Part shown: one piece after another, positions 1-7,861 of the stretch
How the letters are laid out: each line of letters opens with the position of its first letter
How positions within the stretch are numbered: the first letter of the stretch is position 1
Assembly (NCBI GenBank): GCA_965277615.1
Contig: CBDIDG010000006.1
Location: 992,001 to 1,056,000, forward strand
DNA: 64,000 bases
DNA from: Bog-532 sp965277615
GTDB taxonomy: Bacteria > Actinomycetota > Actinomycetes > Streptosporangiales > Streptosporangiaceae
Direction: 5' to 3'
Notes under the pieces: generated by a model
The model's database searches: none
Told to the model about the DNA's origin: nothing
What the model saw: the letters and a program-made list of their open reading frames with translations, nothing else
Translations under genes and position numbers: made by a program

Positions 1-359
1 TGTACGTGACGGGTTACTCGGCCTTCCGGATCTTCGAGGAGTCACTCCGGGTCGACCCGTCCCAGCATTTCCTGGGCCTGCGGCTGAACATGTACGTGGC
101 CATCGGGCTGACCGTGGCCGGCGCGGTCTGGTTCTACCTCATCCAGCGGCGAGGCCGGCGCCGGGTCACCGCGGGCCTGCCCGCGCCCGAACTCGCGGCC
201 GGAAACGCCCAGCCCAGCTACCAGGCCCGGGACACCGACGGGGTCCTCACCGAAGCCGGTACCGCCAACCTCGAGTCCGGGTCGGGGACCGAGGCCGAGC
301 GGCTGGACGAGGAGCCCGCTGGTGCTGCCACCGGCGACGAGACGGCCAAGCCGGAGTAA
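1..359 (+). CDS. lgt: Prolipoprotein diacylglyceryl transferase, C-terminal part (cut by window edge)
   Basis: The open frame enters from the left edge (codons in phase with base 3) and ends at TAA 357-359. It begins with YVTGYSAFRIFEESLRVDPS, the conserved late region of Lgt. A transmembrane segment (about LNMYVAIGLTVAGAVWFYLI) follows, then a basic stop-transfer stretch and a long acidic, Ala/Glu/Gly-rich tail of about 65 residues typical of actinobacterial Lgt. Lgt moves diacylglycerol from phosphatidylglycerol to the lipobox cysteine of prelipoproteins in the cytoplasmic membrane. Its active-site part lies outside the window. The internal GTG at position 6 is not the start. Confidence 0.9.
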   Translation, partial: YVTGYSAFRIFEESLRVDPSQHFLGLRLNMYVAIGLTVAGAVWFYLIQRRGRRRVTAGLPAPELAAGNAQPSYQARDTDGVLTEAGTANLESGSGTEAERLDEEPAGAATGDETAKPE

Positions 360-401
360 CCCGGCCTGGCCGCAGTAACGCTCAGGCCGCCGCGATGACG
401 C

Positions 402-1787
402 TCAGGCCGGGAGCGCCGTGGTCGCGGTGTCGGCCGTGGCCGCCCGCGAACGCCACCAGTCCTGGCCCCGCTGGGGCAGCATGTAGATCGGGTCGTAGTA
501 GGCGTACTCCCGGCTGGTGGCCAGCTCGTCGTCGCGCTCGACCCCGGTGCGGTAGTTCTTGGTCCAGTAGGAAATGCCCAGCTCGGTGTCGTACCGCGAC
601 ACCTGGTGCACCCAGCGCTTGCCCACGTAGGGCACGTCGCACACCACCCGTGGCGTGGCAAAGCCAGGCAGGTAGCCCATCATCTGGTGCTGCAGCTCCT
701 GGGCCTCGCTCAGGGTCAGCCGCCAGTGCTCACTGCCCGGGATCATGTCGCACAGATAGAAGTAGTACGGCATGATCTTCGCCTCGTCGAGCAGGGCGAA
801 GCACAGGTCCAGCAGGGCCGGGACGCTGTCGTTGGTGCCGCGCAGCAGGACGCCCTGGTTGCGAACGTCCCGGATCCCGGTGTCCAGCATGGCCCGCGCG
901 GCCTTGGCCACCAGCGGGGTGACCGACTGGGCCGCGTTCACGTGGGTGTGGATGGCGATGCTCACCCCGCGGTCCGACGCGGTGCCGGCCAGCCGGGACA
1001 TCCCGGCCCGGACCTCGTCCGACAGCCAGTGCTGCGGCAGCCCCATCAGGGCCTTGCTGGCCAGCCGGATGTCACGGATCGACTCGATGTCCAGCAGCGC
1101 GGCGACGAACTCCTCCAGCCGCGGCCAGGGCAGGTTGGCTACGTCACCGCCGGAGACGACCACGTCCCGGACGCCGGGCGTGCGGCGCAGGTAGTTGATC
1201 ATCGCGCCGAGCCGGTCTGGCCGGGTCAAGGTGAACTTGTGCTTGTCCGCCGTGGGAGTCGGGTTGCCGACCAGGTCCATCCGGGTGCAGTGCCCGCAGT
1301 ACTGGGGGCAGGTGGGCAGCACTTCCGCCAGCACCTTGGTCGGGTAGCGGTGAGTCAGCCCCTCCACGGCCCACATCTCCGCCTCGTGCAGCGAGTCGCG
1401 CTGCGCGTACGGGTGCGAGGGCCAGTCGGCCCGCCGGTCGCTGAACACCGGGATCATGTAGCGGCGGACCGGGTCGGCGTAGAACGCGTCGGTGAAGCCG
1501 GGGTCGGACGCGGCCACCGTCGGCGCCATCGTGTTCAGCATCTGCGGCGGCACCAGCATGGACATGGTGGCCCGGGACCGCTGGTCCTGGTCCAGGTCGG
1601 TGAAGAAGGCCTCGGCCAGGCCGGCCCCCAGCACCTGGCGGAGCTGGCGCGCGTTCTTCACGCAGTGCGCCCGCTGCCACTGGGCGGACTCCCAGTCGGC
1701 CGGGCTGACATCGGCCCAGCCCGGGAAGCGGCGCCAGTCCGGCTCGATCAGCTCACGGCGCTGATATACGTAGGGCTGGTCGATCAT
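402..1787 (-). CDS. KamA-family radical SAM aminomutase (lysine 2,3-aminomutase-like)
   Basis: 461 aa. The CX3CX2C radical-SAM cluster is C150-C154-C157 (CPQYCGHC), preceded by the family's HRYPTKVL-type lead-in. An SGGD motif at 202-205 contacts SAM in this family. NQGVLLRGTND (about 300-310) matches the KamA NQSVLLRGVND block. K380 in CDVPYVGK sits where the PLP lysine of the PGGGGK motif lies in lysine 2,3-aminomutase, so PLP plus [4Fe-4S]-SAM chemistry is likely. Substrate (lysine versus glutamate or other) cannot be read from sequence. AAGGAGG lies 6 bases before the ATG. The gene stands alone, convergent to lgt, with no acetyltransferase or beta-lysine ligase beside it. The glycine-rich PLP motif is degenerate, so a divergent substrate is possible. 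Confidence 0.82.
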   Translation of the reverse strand: MIDQPYVYQRRELIEPDWRRFPGWADVSPADWESAQWQRAHCVKNARQLRQVLGAGLAEAFFTDLDQDQRSRATMSMLVPPQMLNTMAPTVAASDPGFTDAFYADPVRRYMIPVFSDRRADWPSHPYAQRDSLHEAEMWAVEGLTHRYPTKVLAEVLPTCPQYCGHCTRMDLVGNPTPTADKHKFTLTRPDRLGAMINYLRRTPGVRDVVVSGGDVANLPWPRLEEFVAALLDIESIRDIRLASKALMGLPQHWLSDEVRAGMSRLAGTASDRGVSIAIHTHVNAAQSVTPLVAKAARAMLDTGIRDVRNQGVLLRGTNDSVPALLDLCFALLDEAKIMPYYFYLCDMIPGSEHWRLTLSEAQELQHQMMGYLPGFATPRVVCDVPYVGKRWVHQVSRYDTELGISYWTKNYRTGVERDDELATSREYAYYDPIYMLPQRGQDWWRSRAATADTATTALPA

Positions 1788-2476
1788 GGTTCGCCTCCTT
1801 GGCGGCCGGGGAGTCAGTAGATAATCCTCTCCAACCTCTATCTTATTAAAGAAGATCTCGCCAAAACAGTATCCGACAAGAGAATTTCTTGTTACGTGCC
1901 CGAGCCGGGCCGGGTCACCGCGTAAGCGGCGCCGGTCGGCCGCCGGTAACGGTTCGGCAGCAAATCGCGGTGGAGCCGAGAGCAGAAAGCGCCGGACCGG
2001 TGCCTCCGCCGTGGCCAGTTGCTACTACGTAGAGTCCCAGTTCAGTGACGTTCTGGGGGGTTGACATCGGTTTGAAGCGCGGTAAGTTTCTGCCCACGGT
2101 CCAGGCCCGGGCGGGCTAGCCGCAGTAGCTAGCCGGCCGTGATCTGGCTCGTATCGGGGGCAGGGGTGTTCGCATCCAGCCGCTTTCCTGCCCAGGTGCG
2201 GTGAGACGGGCTGCTATGCGGCACCTGCTGGACGGGGGGTTGGGCTTGGGAAAGGATCCGGGCGCCCAGTAGACAACGGAGGCCGAGCTCGTTGCCGGCG
2301 AGACGGCCCCCGGAACGAAGGCGCGACCCGGATCCTTTTCCCTCCCCCACGGCGGTCTGGACCCCGAGATGGTCTGAACCCATAGGGAACCCTTAGCTTT
2401 GCCTGGACGTTGGAGGAGAGCTCAGCCGATATCCTTATCGGCCGTACCCCACAAAGCCAGGCGAAGGGCAGGGAGC
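1788..2476. other. Long intergenic region between divergent kamA and ppm1
   Basis: 689 bp without a convincing gene. Next to kamA (about 1815-1890) the DNA is AT-rich and probably carries the kamA promoter. TTGACA at 2061-2066 with TAAGTT 16 bases later (2083-2088) is a weak + strand promoter candidate. A small hairpin (GGCTAGC 2114-2120, GCTAGCC 2128-2134) and a large inverted repeat (2248-2262 with 2327-2342) are listed separately or in the findings. Short open frames here have no recognisable product. Confidence 0.5.
2248..2342. repeat. Long inverted repeat, 15/16-bp arms with 64-nt loop
   Basis: The left arm GGGAAAGGATCCGGG (2248-2262) is complementary to the right arm CCCGGATCCTTTTCCC (2327-2342) with a single bulged base. 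The arms enclose 64 nt. It lies about 135 bp upstream of the ppm1 start. It could be a structured leader or small RNA, a transcription terminator, or a small palindromic mobile remnant. No target-site duplication is seen. Confidence 0.7.
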
Positions 2477-3223
2477 GTGGCAGAGCCCGCATCACCCATT
2501 GAGCGTGTTGCCGTCGTCATGCCGACGTATGAGGAGCGGCAGAACCTGGAGTCCATCGCCGCTCGCCTGCGCAGTGCGGTCCCGGACGCCGATCTGCTCG
2601 TCGTCGACGACAACAGTCCCGATGGGACCGGGGACCTGGCCGACAAGCTTTCCGAAGCCGATCCCCACATCCAGGTGCTGCACCGGACGGACAAGGCTGG
2701 CCTCGGCCCGGCCTATATCGCCGGGTTCCGCTGGGCTCTGGAGCGCGGCTACGACGCGGTGGTGGAGATGGACGCCGACGGCTCGCACCAGCCCGAGCAG
2801 CTGCCGCAGCTGCTGACCGCGCTGGCCGGGGCGGACGGCGTGATCGGATCCCGCTGGATACCGGGCGGGAAGCTGCTGAACTGGCCGAAGTCCCGTGAGG
2901 TGCTGTCCCGGGCCGCGAACGTGTACGTACGGATCATGCTGGGCCTGAAGATCAAGGACGCGACCGGCGGCTACCGGGCCTACCGGGCCTCGGCGCTGCG
3001 CGCGATCAGCCTGGACACGGTCGAGTCAGCGGGCTACTGCTTCCAGATCGACCTCACGCTGCGGATGGTCCAGGCGGGCCTGCGGATCGTGGAGGTCCCG
3101 ATCACGTTCGTGGAACGCGAGCGCGGCGCGAGCAAGATGAGCCAGGCCATCATCGGGGAGGCGTTCCTGCGGGTGGCTCAGTGGGCCGTCAGCACGCGGC
3201 TGCGCCGGCGCAAACACGGTTAA
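2477..3223 (+). CDS. ppm1: Polyprenol monophosphomannose synthase (Ppm1/Dpm1-type GT2)
   Basis: 248 aa, a stand-alone GT2 catalytic domain. VVMPTYEERQNL (13-24) is the nucleotide-binding N-terminus, LLVVDDNSPDGTG (40-52) the first acidic motif, and MDADGSHQPE (98-107) the DXD metal-binding motif. The C-terminal RERGASKMS block is typical of dolichol/polyprenol-phosphate mannose synthases. It transfers mannose from GDP-mannose to polyprenyl phosphate, feeding lipoglycan and protein O-mannosylation. No membrane or Lnt-like domain is fused, unlike mycobacterial Ppm1. GTG 2477 is preferred: AGGGCAGGGA lies just upstream and family homology starts soon after. The frame stays open upstream to a TTG at 2399, which is unlikely. 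Confidence 0.88.
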   Translation: MAEPASPIERVAVVMPTYEERQNLESIAARLRSAVPDADLLVVDDNSPDGTGDLADKLSEADPHIQVLHRTDKAGLGPAYIAGFRWALERGYDAVVEMDADGSHQPEQLPQLLTALAGADGVIGSRWIPGGKLLNWPKSREVLSRAANVYVRIMLGLKIKDATGGYRAYRASALRAISLDTVESAGYCFQIDLTLRMVQAGLRIVEVPITFVERERGASKMSQAIIGEAFLRVAQWAVSTRLRRRKHG

Positions 3224-3238
3224 GGGCACCACAATTAA

Positions 3239-3280
3239 GCGGGCAGGCGCCGCACTGGCCGCCTGCCCGCTCATTTTTTT
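3239..3280 (+). terminator. Rho-independent terminator after ppm1
   Basis: A perfect 11-bp stem (GCGGGCAGGCG 3239-3249 with CGCCTGCCCGC 3260-3270) and 10-nt loop are followed by TCATTTTTTT (3271-3280). It lies between convergent ppm1 and rbpA. The T-run serves the + strand. Confidence 0.9.
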
Positions 3281-3286
3281 CTACGA

Positions 3287-3673
3287 TCAGGCGCTCTTGC
3301 GCTGGCGGCGGTCGCGACTGGTGTCGCGCTCAACCGGGGCGCCGCGCCGTCCTCTGATCACTTCGAGTCGTTCGGCCAGCACCGCTTCGAGATCGGCGAC
3401 GGTACGCCGCTCCAGCAGCATGTCCCAGTGGCTGCGCGGTGGCTTGACCTTCTTCGGGCTGGGTGACTCGCCTGTCGCCGCGGAGGCGACTGCACCACAG
3501 ACCCGGCACTCCCAAGTTGGGGGGAGTTCCGCCTCTGCGGCGAAGGGCACGGTAAAGTGGTGTCCCTTAGGGCAGTCGAAAGCGACCTCTTGCCGGGGGG
3601 CGAGGTCGGTGTTGCGGTCGTTCTCGTAGCTCGTGGATCCGAGCCGAGTCCCGCGTAGTGCGCGTTCGGCCAT
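3287..3673 (-). CDS. rbpA: RNA polymerase-binding protein RbpA
   Basis: 128 aa starting MAERALRGTRLGSTSYENDR, the RbpA signature. A zinc-type knuckle is formed by C34/H38 (CPKGH) and C56/C59 (CRVC). The C-terminal SHWDMLLERRTVADLEAVLAERL helix is the sigma-interacting domain. RbpA stabilises holoenzyme containing the principal sigma factor and promotes open complexes; in Streptomyces and mycobacteria it also affects rifampicin tolerance. The ATG at 3673 has GGGAGG 10 bases upstream. The TTG six codons earlier overlaps that ribosome site and is rejected. It is probably transcribed alone, facing the ppm1 terminator. Confidence 0.97.
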   Translation of the reverse strand: MAERALRGTRLGSTSYENDRNTDLAPRQEVAFDCPKGHHFTVPFAAEAELPPTWECRVCGAVASAATGESPSPKKVKPPRSHWDMLLERRTVADLEAVLAERLEVIRGRRGAPVERDTSRDRRQRKSA

Positions 3674-3876
3674 GTGGGTGGTGCCTCCCAAGCGCTCAGC
3701 CGTTTGGTTCTAGAACGCCGAATACGCGTGTGAGATTCCCGGTTACGCTCCGGTCCAACCCTGATCTCGGGCCGAAAACGGAACTCGGGCCCTTTTCGGC
3801 GGCGGCGAAGGCAGCTCACAGCCGGGTATGCCCTCTTATTATGCGCCCCCAGCCAGCCCAGATCAGCCAGCCCAGA

Positions 3877-4668
3877 TCAGCCGGTCCAGAGACCGCGCTC
3901 GGTCAGCAGGTCGCGCAGCAGGACCGTCTCGTCGGTCATGATGCCGTCGGCCCCCAGATCCAGTGCCCGCTCCATCTCGTGCCGCCGGTTGAGCGTCCAC
4001 ACGTGCACCTGCAGGCCCGCCTCGTGGGCCCGGCGGATGAACGACGGGGTGGCGACCTGCAGCGGCACCTGGGCGCAGTGCACGCCGGTGCGGGCCAGCT
4101 TGTCCGCCAGCGCGTTCCCGAACCGGGGCAGGCCGCCGGTCAGCTGCAGCGCCGCCACCCCGGCGGGGGACAGCGCCATGCACACCGGCCGGTCCAGCAG
4201 CACCCGGGCCGCGTGCAGCCGCCGGGCCGAGAACGAGGTCACGCACACCCGGTCCCAGGCCCCGGTGCGGCGCAGCACCTCCATCATCGGCCGGATGGCC
4301 AGCACGTCCTTCAGGTCCACGTTGAACCTCAGGTCGGGCCAGGCGGTGATCAGGTCCTCGATGAGCGGGATCGGCTCGGTGCCGCCGATCCGGGCCCCGG
4401 CCACTGCGGTGTAGGCCATCCGGGCGATCCGGCCCTGCCGGTCCGTGACCCGGTCCAGGGTGCGGTCGTGGAAGGCCAGCAAGATGCCGTCCTGGGTGGC
4501 CCTGGTGTCGGTCTCCAGGTGGGTATAGCCGAGCGACACGGCGTGCTCGAACGCGGCCCAGGAGTTTTCCGGCCGATGCGCGGCGCCACCCCGGTGCGCG
4601 AAGGCAAGGGGGAGCGCCTGGTCGAGGTAGGCGACGGGGCGGCGTTGTTTAACGTCTGCTCGCAGCAC
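3877..4668 (-). CDS. Glycerophosphodiester phosphodiesterase
   Basis: 263 aa GDPD TIM-barrel. HRGG at 25-28, PEN at 33-35, the metal pair E52/D54 (ETDTRATQDG) and H67 (AFHD) form the expected active site. The late TLNRRHEMERALDLGADGIMTDE block is the usual C-terminal signature. It hydrolyses glycerophosphodiesters such as glycerophosphoglycerol to glycerol-3-phosphate plus alcohol. No signal peptide is seen, so it is probably cytosolic. The GTG start is preceded by GGAG four bases away. It lies downstream, in the same orientation, of the methylase block but with a 48-bp gap. Confidence 0.9.
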   Translation of the reverse strand: MLRADVKQRRPVAYLDQALPLAFAHRGGAAHRPENSWAAFEHAVSLGYTHLETDTRATQDGILLAFHDRTLDRVTDRQGRIARMAYTAVAGARIGGTEPIPLIEDLITAWPDLRFNVDLKDVLAIRPMMEVLRRTGAWDRVCVTSFSARRLHAARVLLDRPVCMALSPAGVAALQLTGGLPRFGNALADKLARTGVHCAQVPLQVATPSFIRRAHEAGLQVHVWTLNRRHEMERALDLGADGIMTDETVLLRDLLTERGLWTG

Positions 4669-4716
4669 GGTCTCCAGTATTGAGGGGCCATGAGTACTGC
4701 TGGTAAACGGGGCGGT

Positions 4717-5295
4717 TCATCTCACTGAGCTTTGGGTGTCCGCTGGCGTTGCCTTTTCCCACTCCCGGCGGCGGGTGTCGGCCAGCGCGATAGCCGCCGC
4801 GACCGCTACGTTGAGTGACCCTACCCGGCCCGCCTGGGGAATGTAGGCGGCCGCGTCACAGACGGCCAGCAGGGCGGGGGAGCATCCGTGGTCCTCGTTG
4901 CCGATGGCCAGGCACACGTCGCCGTCCAGCGGCGCGTCGAACAGCGGGACCGCTCCCGCGGCCAGCTCGATCGCCACCACCCGCAGCCCGGCCGCGGACG
5001 CCGCCCGGGCCGCGTCGGCCGGAAGTGGCTCCCGCTCCCAGGACAGGTACCGCTCGGTGCCGAGCGCGGTCTTGCGGACCGAAGGGTGGTCCAGCGGGGT
5101 GGTGTTGCCGGACAGCCACACGTGCTCGACGCCGAACGCGGCCGCCGACCGGGCGATCGAGCCCACGTTGAACGGCTGGGTCACCGAGTCCAGGAGCAGT
5201 GCCACGCGGGCCTGGGTGCTGCGCCGCCAGGCCCGGTTGAGCCGCTTGACCTCGGTCGGCCGCAGCTGGCGCGGTTTGCCTTCTGGCTCGCTCAT
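4717..5295 (-). CDS. TrmH/SpoU-family RNA 2'-O-methyltransferase
   Basis: 192 aa SPOUT methylase. Motif 1 is PFNVGSIARSAAAFG (N43, R49), motif 2 CLAIGNEDHGCSP, motif 3 AAYIPQAGRVGSLNVAVAAAIAL (the knotted SAM site). It lacks an N-terminal L30e-like substrate domain, so it resembles the short TrmH/TrmL tRNA ribose methylases; the target nucleotide cannot be read. The ATG at 5293-5295 overlaps the upstream methyltransferase stop as ATGA, so translation is coupled. The frame is open further upstream but only as an out-of-frame read of the neighbour. Confidence 0.88.
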   Translation of the reverse strand: MSEPEGKPRQLRPTEVKRLNRAWRRSTQARVALLLDSVTQPFNVGSIARSAAAFGVEHVWLSGNTTPLDHPSVRKTALGTERYLSWEREPLPADAARAASAAGLRVVAIELAAGAVPLFDAPLDGDVCLAIGNEDHGCSPALLAVCDAAAYIPQAGRVGSLNVAVAAAIALADTRRREWEKATPADTQSSVR

Positions 5296-5912
5296 GATCG
5301 GTTCTCCGCTTCCGGTCCGGCCGGCTTGATGCGCAGCACCCGGTAGCCGCCCCGGGACGCGACCCGGGACACCTCCCAGCCCTGCTCCTCCAGCCACCGG
5401 TGCAGGGAGTCGGCGCCCAGGTTACGCTGCACCACGGCCCAGGCCGTGGCGTCCGGCTCCAGCCTGGGCAGCCAGCGGCCCAGCAGCTCGTGCAGGGCCT
5501 GCTTGCCAATGCGGATCGGCGGGTTCGACCAGATCCCGGCGAACGTGGCCGGCAGAGCCGGATCGTCCGGGCGCACGCAGCGCACGTTGTCCAGCCCGGC
5601 CCGTTCGGCGTTGCGGGCACACAGGTCCAGGGCCCGCTGGTTCACGTCCACCGCCCACACGGTCGAGTCCGGGGCCCGGGTCGCCAGCACCAGCGCGATC
5701 GGCCCGTAGCCGGCGCCCAGGTCGAGCAGGTCCCCGGCGCGGTACGGCGTGGCCGCCACGTCGAGCAGCAGCCGGGTGCCGGCGTCCAGACGGGACGGGG
5801 AGAACATCCCGGAGTCGGTCTCCAGGTCCAGGTGCACGTCGGGGAGCAGCACGTGGACCCGGCCCGGCCGGTGCGCGGTCCCCGGCTGCGCGGTGAAGTA
5901 GTGGTCGCTCAA
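5292..5912 (-). CDS. Class I SAM methyltransferase (RsmC-like small domain)
   Basis: 206 aa beginning SDHYFTAQPG, the usual start of this actinobacterial family. Motif I is LLDLGAGYGPIA (62-73), the acidic end of beta-2 is AVDVN (87-91), and SNPP (129-132) is the N-P-P motif of N-methyltransferases acting on rRNA guanine or adenine. The likely start is TTG at 5912, whose TTGA overlaps the stop of the upstream DUF3817 gene. No ATG or GTG lies between that stop and the conserved N-terminus. Three genes (DUF3817, this one, TrmH) therefore form an overlapping operon. A role in rRNA modification is inferred from the NPP motif and the TrmH neighbour. Confidence 0.85.
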   Translation of the reverse strand: MSDHYFTAQPGTAHRPGRVHVLLPDVHLDLETDSGMFSPSRLDAGTRLLLDVAATPYRAGDLLDLGAGYGPIALVLATRAPDSTVWAVDVNQRALDLCARNAERAGLDNVRCVRPDDPALPATFAGIWSNPPIRIGKQALHELLGRWLPRLEPDATAWAVVQRNLGADSLHRWLEEQGWEVSRVASRGGYRVLRIKPAGPEAENRS

Positions 5913-6259
5913 GAAGCTGTACGGGCGGGGGCGGGCTGGCCCGCGGCGACGGCCTCGGCGGCCAGGGCCGGGTTGATGTAGCGCCGGGTCATCCAGCGCT
6001 CGACCACGAACGTGAGAATCGGGATCGTGCCGGCCAGCAGCACCACCAGGCTCTTGTCCGGGCGCAGCCGCAGCTTCCAGACCAGCTGGGCCGCCGTGAC
6101 CAGGTAGATGATGTACAGGATGCCGTGCACGGTGCCGACCACATTGACCAGCGCCGGATAGCCGGCGATCTGCAGCGGGATGCCGACGAAGCAGAGCACG
6201 ATCAGCACCACACCGGTGATGTAGGCCATCACCCGGTACCGGAGCACGATTCCACGCAC
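5909..6259 (-). CDS. DUF3817 integral membrane protein
   Basis: 116 aa with three hydrophobic segments (about 9-30, 38-60 and 69-88) and the DUF3817 hallmark NVVGTVHGILYIIYLV with ERWMTRRY near the end. Function is unknown. The GTG at 6259 has GGAGG eight bases upstream. It is the first gene of the overlapping three-gene operon with the two RNA-type methyltransferases; this pairing gives no clear mechanistic hint. Confidence 0.85.
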   Translation of the reverse strand: MRGIVLRYRVMAYITGVVLIVLCFVGIPLQIAGYPALVNVVGTVHGILYIIYLVTAAQLVWKLRLRPDKSLVVLLAGTIPILTFVVERWMTRRYINPALAAEAVAAGQPAPARTAS

Positions 6260-6303
6260 CGGGGCTACCTCCGCAAGGGATTCGGGACGGCTCCGCGAGC
6301 CCG

Positions 6304-6717
6304 CTATCGGCCGCTGTTCTCCGCCTGGCGATTGAGCTTAGCCAGGTAGGCGTTGTACTCGGCCAGCTCGGGGTCGTACACCTCCATGACGCCGCCCATA
6401 CTACCCGTTGTAGTGCCGTCGGCGTTGTAGGCGCCGGCGGGCAGATGCACCTCATCGGGCGGGGCCACCTTGCCGGTGCGGATGCGGTACTCGTCCCGGA
6501 TCGTCTTAGCCCAGAACACCGCGCCCATCAGCGCGAACAACGGCCACTCGAACACGTAGGCCCAGCTGAGTGCGTTCCCGCCCAGCGCCCGGTGCAGCTG
6601 CCAGTCGCCCAGCCAGAACATGCCCCAGAACGCCACCACCGCGAACGCGTGCCAGGCCAGCCAGCGCGGCGAGACCAGGAACCGCCATGTCGCCCACCAT
6701 GTCCCGGCCTTGGTCAT
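6304..6717 (-). CDS. Small two-TM membrane protein with SURF1-like N-terminus
   Basis: 137 aa. SPRWLAWHAFAVVAFWGMFWLGDWQLHRA resembles the first membrane helix and WQL motif of SURF1-type cytochrome oxidase assembly proteins. A second helix follows (about 56-70). The rest is a soluble tail with VMEVYDPELAEYNAYLAKLNRQAE. It lacks the SURF1 periplasmic domain, so it is a family relative by its N-terminus only. This type of short protein is common in actinomycetes next to DUF3817 genes. Whether it assists haem-copper oxidases is conjecture. Confidence 0.7.
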   Translation of the reverse strand: MTKAGTWWATWRFLVSPRWLAWHAFAVVAFWGMFWLGDWQLHRALGGNALSWAYVFEWPLFALMGAVFWAKTIRDEYRIRTGKVAPPDEVHLPAGAYNADGTTTGSMGGVMEVYDPELAEYNAYLAKLNRQAENSGR

Positions 6718-6804
6718 GGATCGAGGGTAACGCCGCCCGGCCAGTGCCGTGACGCGCCCCGCGGACTAACGCAGGCAGGCCGCCGACGCTGCCATAATCG
6801 GCGC

Positions 6805-7134
6805 ATGGCGCTGGCGAACACAATCTTCTCCCGCTGGGACGGGGTGTCGGACCGGCTCCCGGCCACGCTGGCGGGGCTGCGTGGCCCGGACAGCGGCGTC
6901 GTGGTGCTGCCGGTCCACCTGAGCTGGCACGGCCTGCGGGAGTTCGACGTGGCCAAGGACGAGTCGCGGCTGGTGCTGTACAGCATCCTGCTTGGCCAGG
7001 GCCGCCAGGCGGATCTGGCCCGGTTCGTGAACCCGGTCCGGCTGAAGCAGGACTGGCCGGAACTGGCCGCGCTGCTCAGTCCGCGCACCCGGCGGGCGTG
7101 CGAGCGGCGGCTGGGGCTGGCGGCCAGAAGCTGA
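6805..7134 (+). CDS. Conserved actinobacterial hypothetical protein
   Basis: 109 aa from ATG 6805 (the open frame runs upstream but homology-like sequence starts MALANTIFSRWDGVSDRLPATL). It has no signal, membrane segment or cofactor motif. The pattern PVHLSWHGLREFDVAKDESRLVLYSILL is typical of a small cytosolic family common in actinomycetes and of unknown role. It lies 43 bp before the adenylate kinase-like gene, so it may be co-transcribed. Confidence 0.7.
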   Translation: MALANTIFSRWDGVSDRLPATLAGLRGPDSGVVVLPVHLSWHGLREFDVAKDESRLVLYSILLGQGRQADLARFVNPVRLKQDWPELAALLSPRTRRACERRLGLAARS

Positions 7135-7177
7135 CCGCCGGGTTCACCGGACCCGATGAATATGCCAAGGTTGAGCT

Positions 7178-7861
7178 ATGCGCAAATACGTGATCATGGG
7201 GGTGCAGGGCAGCGGCAAGGGCACCCAGAGCCAGTTGCTGGCCCGTGACCTCGATCTTGTGCACATCAGCGTGGGGGACATCTTCCGCTGGAACGTGCAG
7301 AACCACACCAAGCTGGGGGCCCAGGTCCGGCGGATTATGGCCGAGGGCAACCTGGTCGGCGACGAGATGGCCGAGTCCGTGGTGCGGGACCGGCTGACCC
7401 AGCACGACTGGAACTACGGCTTCATCATCGACGGGTTCCCGCGCAACCGCCGCCAGGCCCTGTTCTTCCTGGAGAGCTACGACATCGACGGGGTCATCCA
7501 CCTCGACCTGCCCGACAGTGAGGTCCGCCGCCGGGTGCTGGCCCGGCGGCTGTGCGCCGGCTGCGGCATGGACTACAACCTGCTGGCGAACAGCCCGCAC
7601 GAAGCAGGACGGTGCGATGCCTGCGGTGGCCAGCTGACCACGCGCGAGGACGACAACGAGCAGGCGCTGGCCGTGCGGCTGAAGGACTACCACGAGAAGA
7701 CCAACCCGGTGCTGGACCTGTTCCGGCGCAAGGAGTATGTGCTCAGCGTGGACGCCCGGCCGGATCCGGCCACGGTCCAGCAGGAGATCCGCCGTGGTCT
7801 GGGCCTGCCCCCGTTGCAGGCCAGCCCGCCGGAAAAGCAGGACAAAAACGGGGAGAAGTAG
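7178..7861 (+). CDS. Adenylate kinase-like nucleoside monophosphate kinase
   Basis: 227 aa. The P-loop is GVQGSGKGT (8-16), the NMP-binding DGFPRN is at 85-90, and the LID has a zinc knuckle C126-x2-C129...C146-x2-C149. Length and order match long-form Adk: NMP + ATP to NDP + ADP. The canonical G-x-P-G-x-G-K-G-T loop has Q for P, and there is a charged C-terminal tail, so this is probably a paralogue of the ribosomal-operon adk. It overlaps prs by one base (TAGTG), pointing to a joint role in PRPP/nucleotide supply. Confidence 0.88.
   Translation: MRKYVIMGVQGSGKGTQSQLLARDLDLVHISVGDIFRWNVQNHTKLGAQVRRIMAEGNLVGDEMAESVVRDRLTQHDWNYGFIIDGFPRNRRQALFFLESYDIDGVIHLDLPDSEVRRRVLARRLCAGCGMDYNLLANSPHEAGRCDACGGQLTTREDDNEQALAVRLKDYHEKTNPVLDLFRRKEYVLSVDARPDPATVQQEIRRGLGLPPLQASPPEKQDKNGEK

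Noticed and set aside
606..1820. 404-aa plus-strand open frame
   Set aside because: Antisense to the KamA gene, which has clear catalytic motifs and a strong ribosome site.
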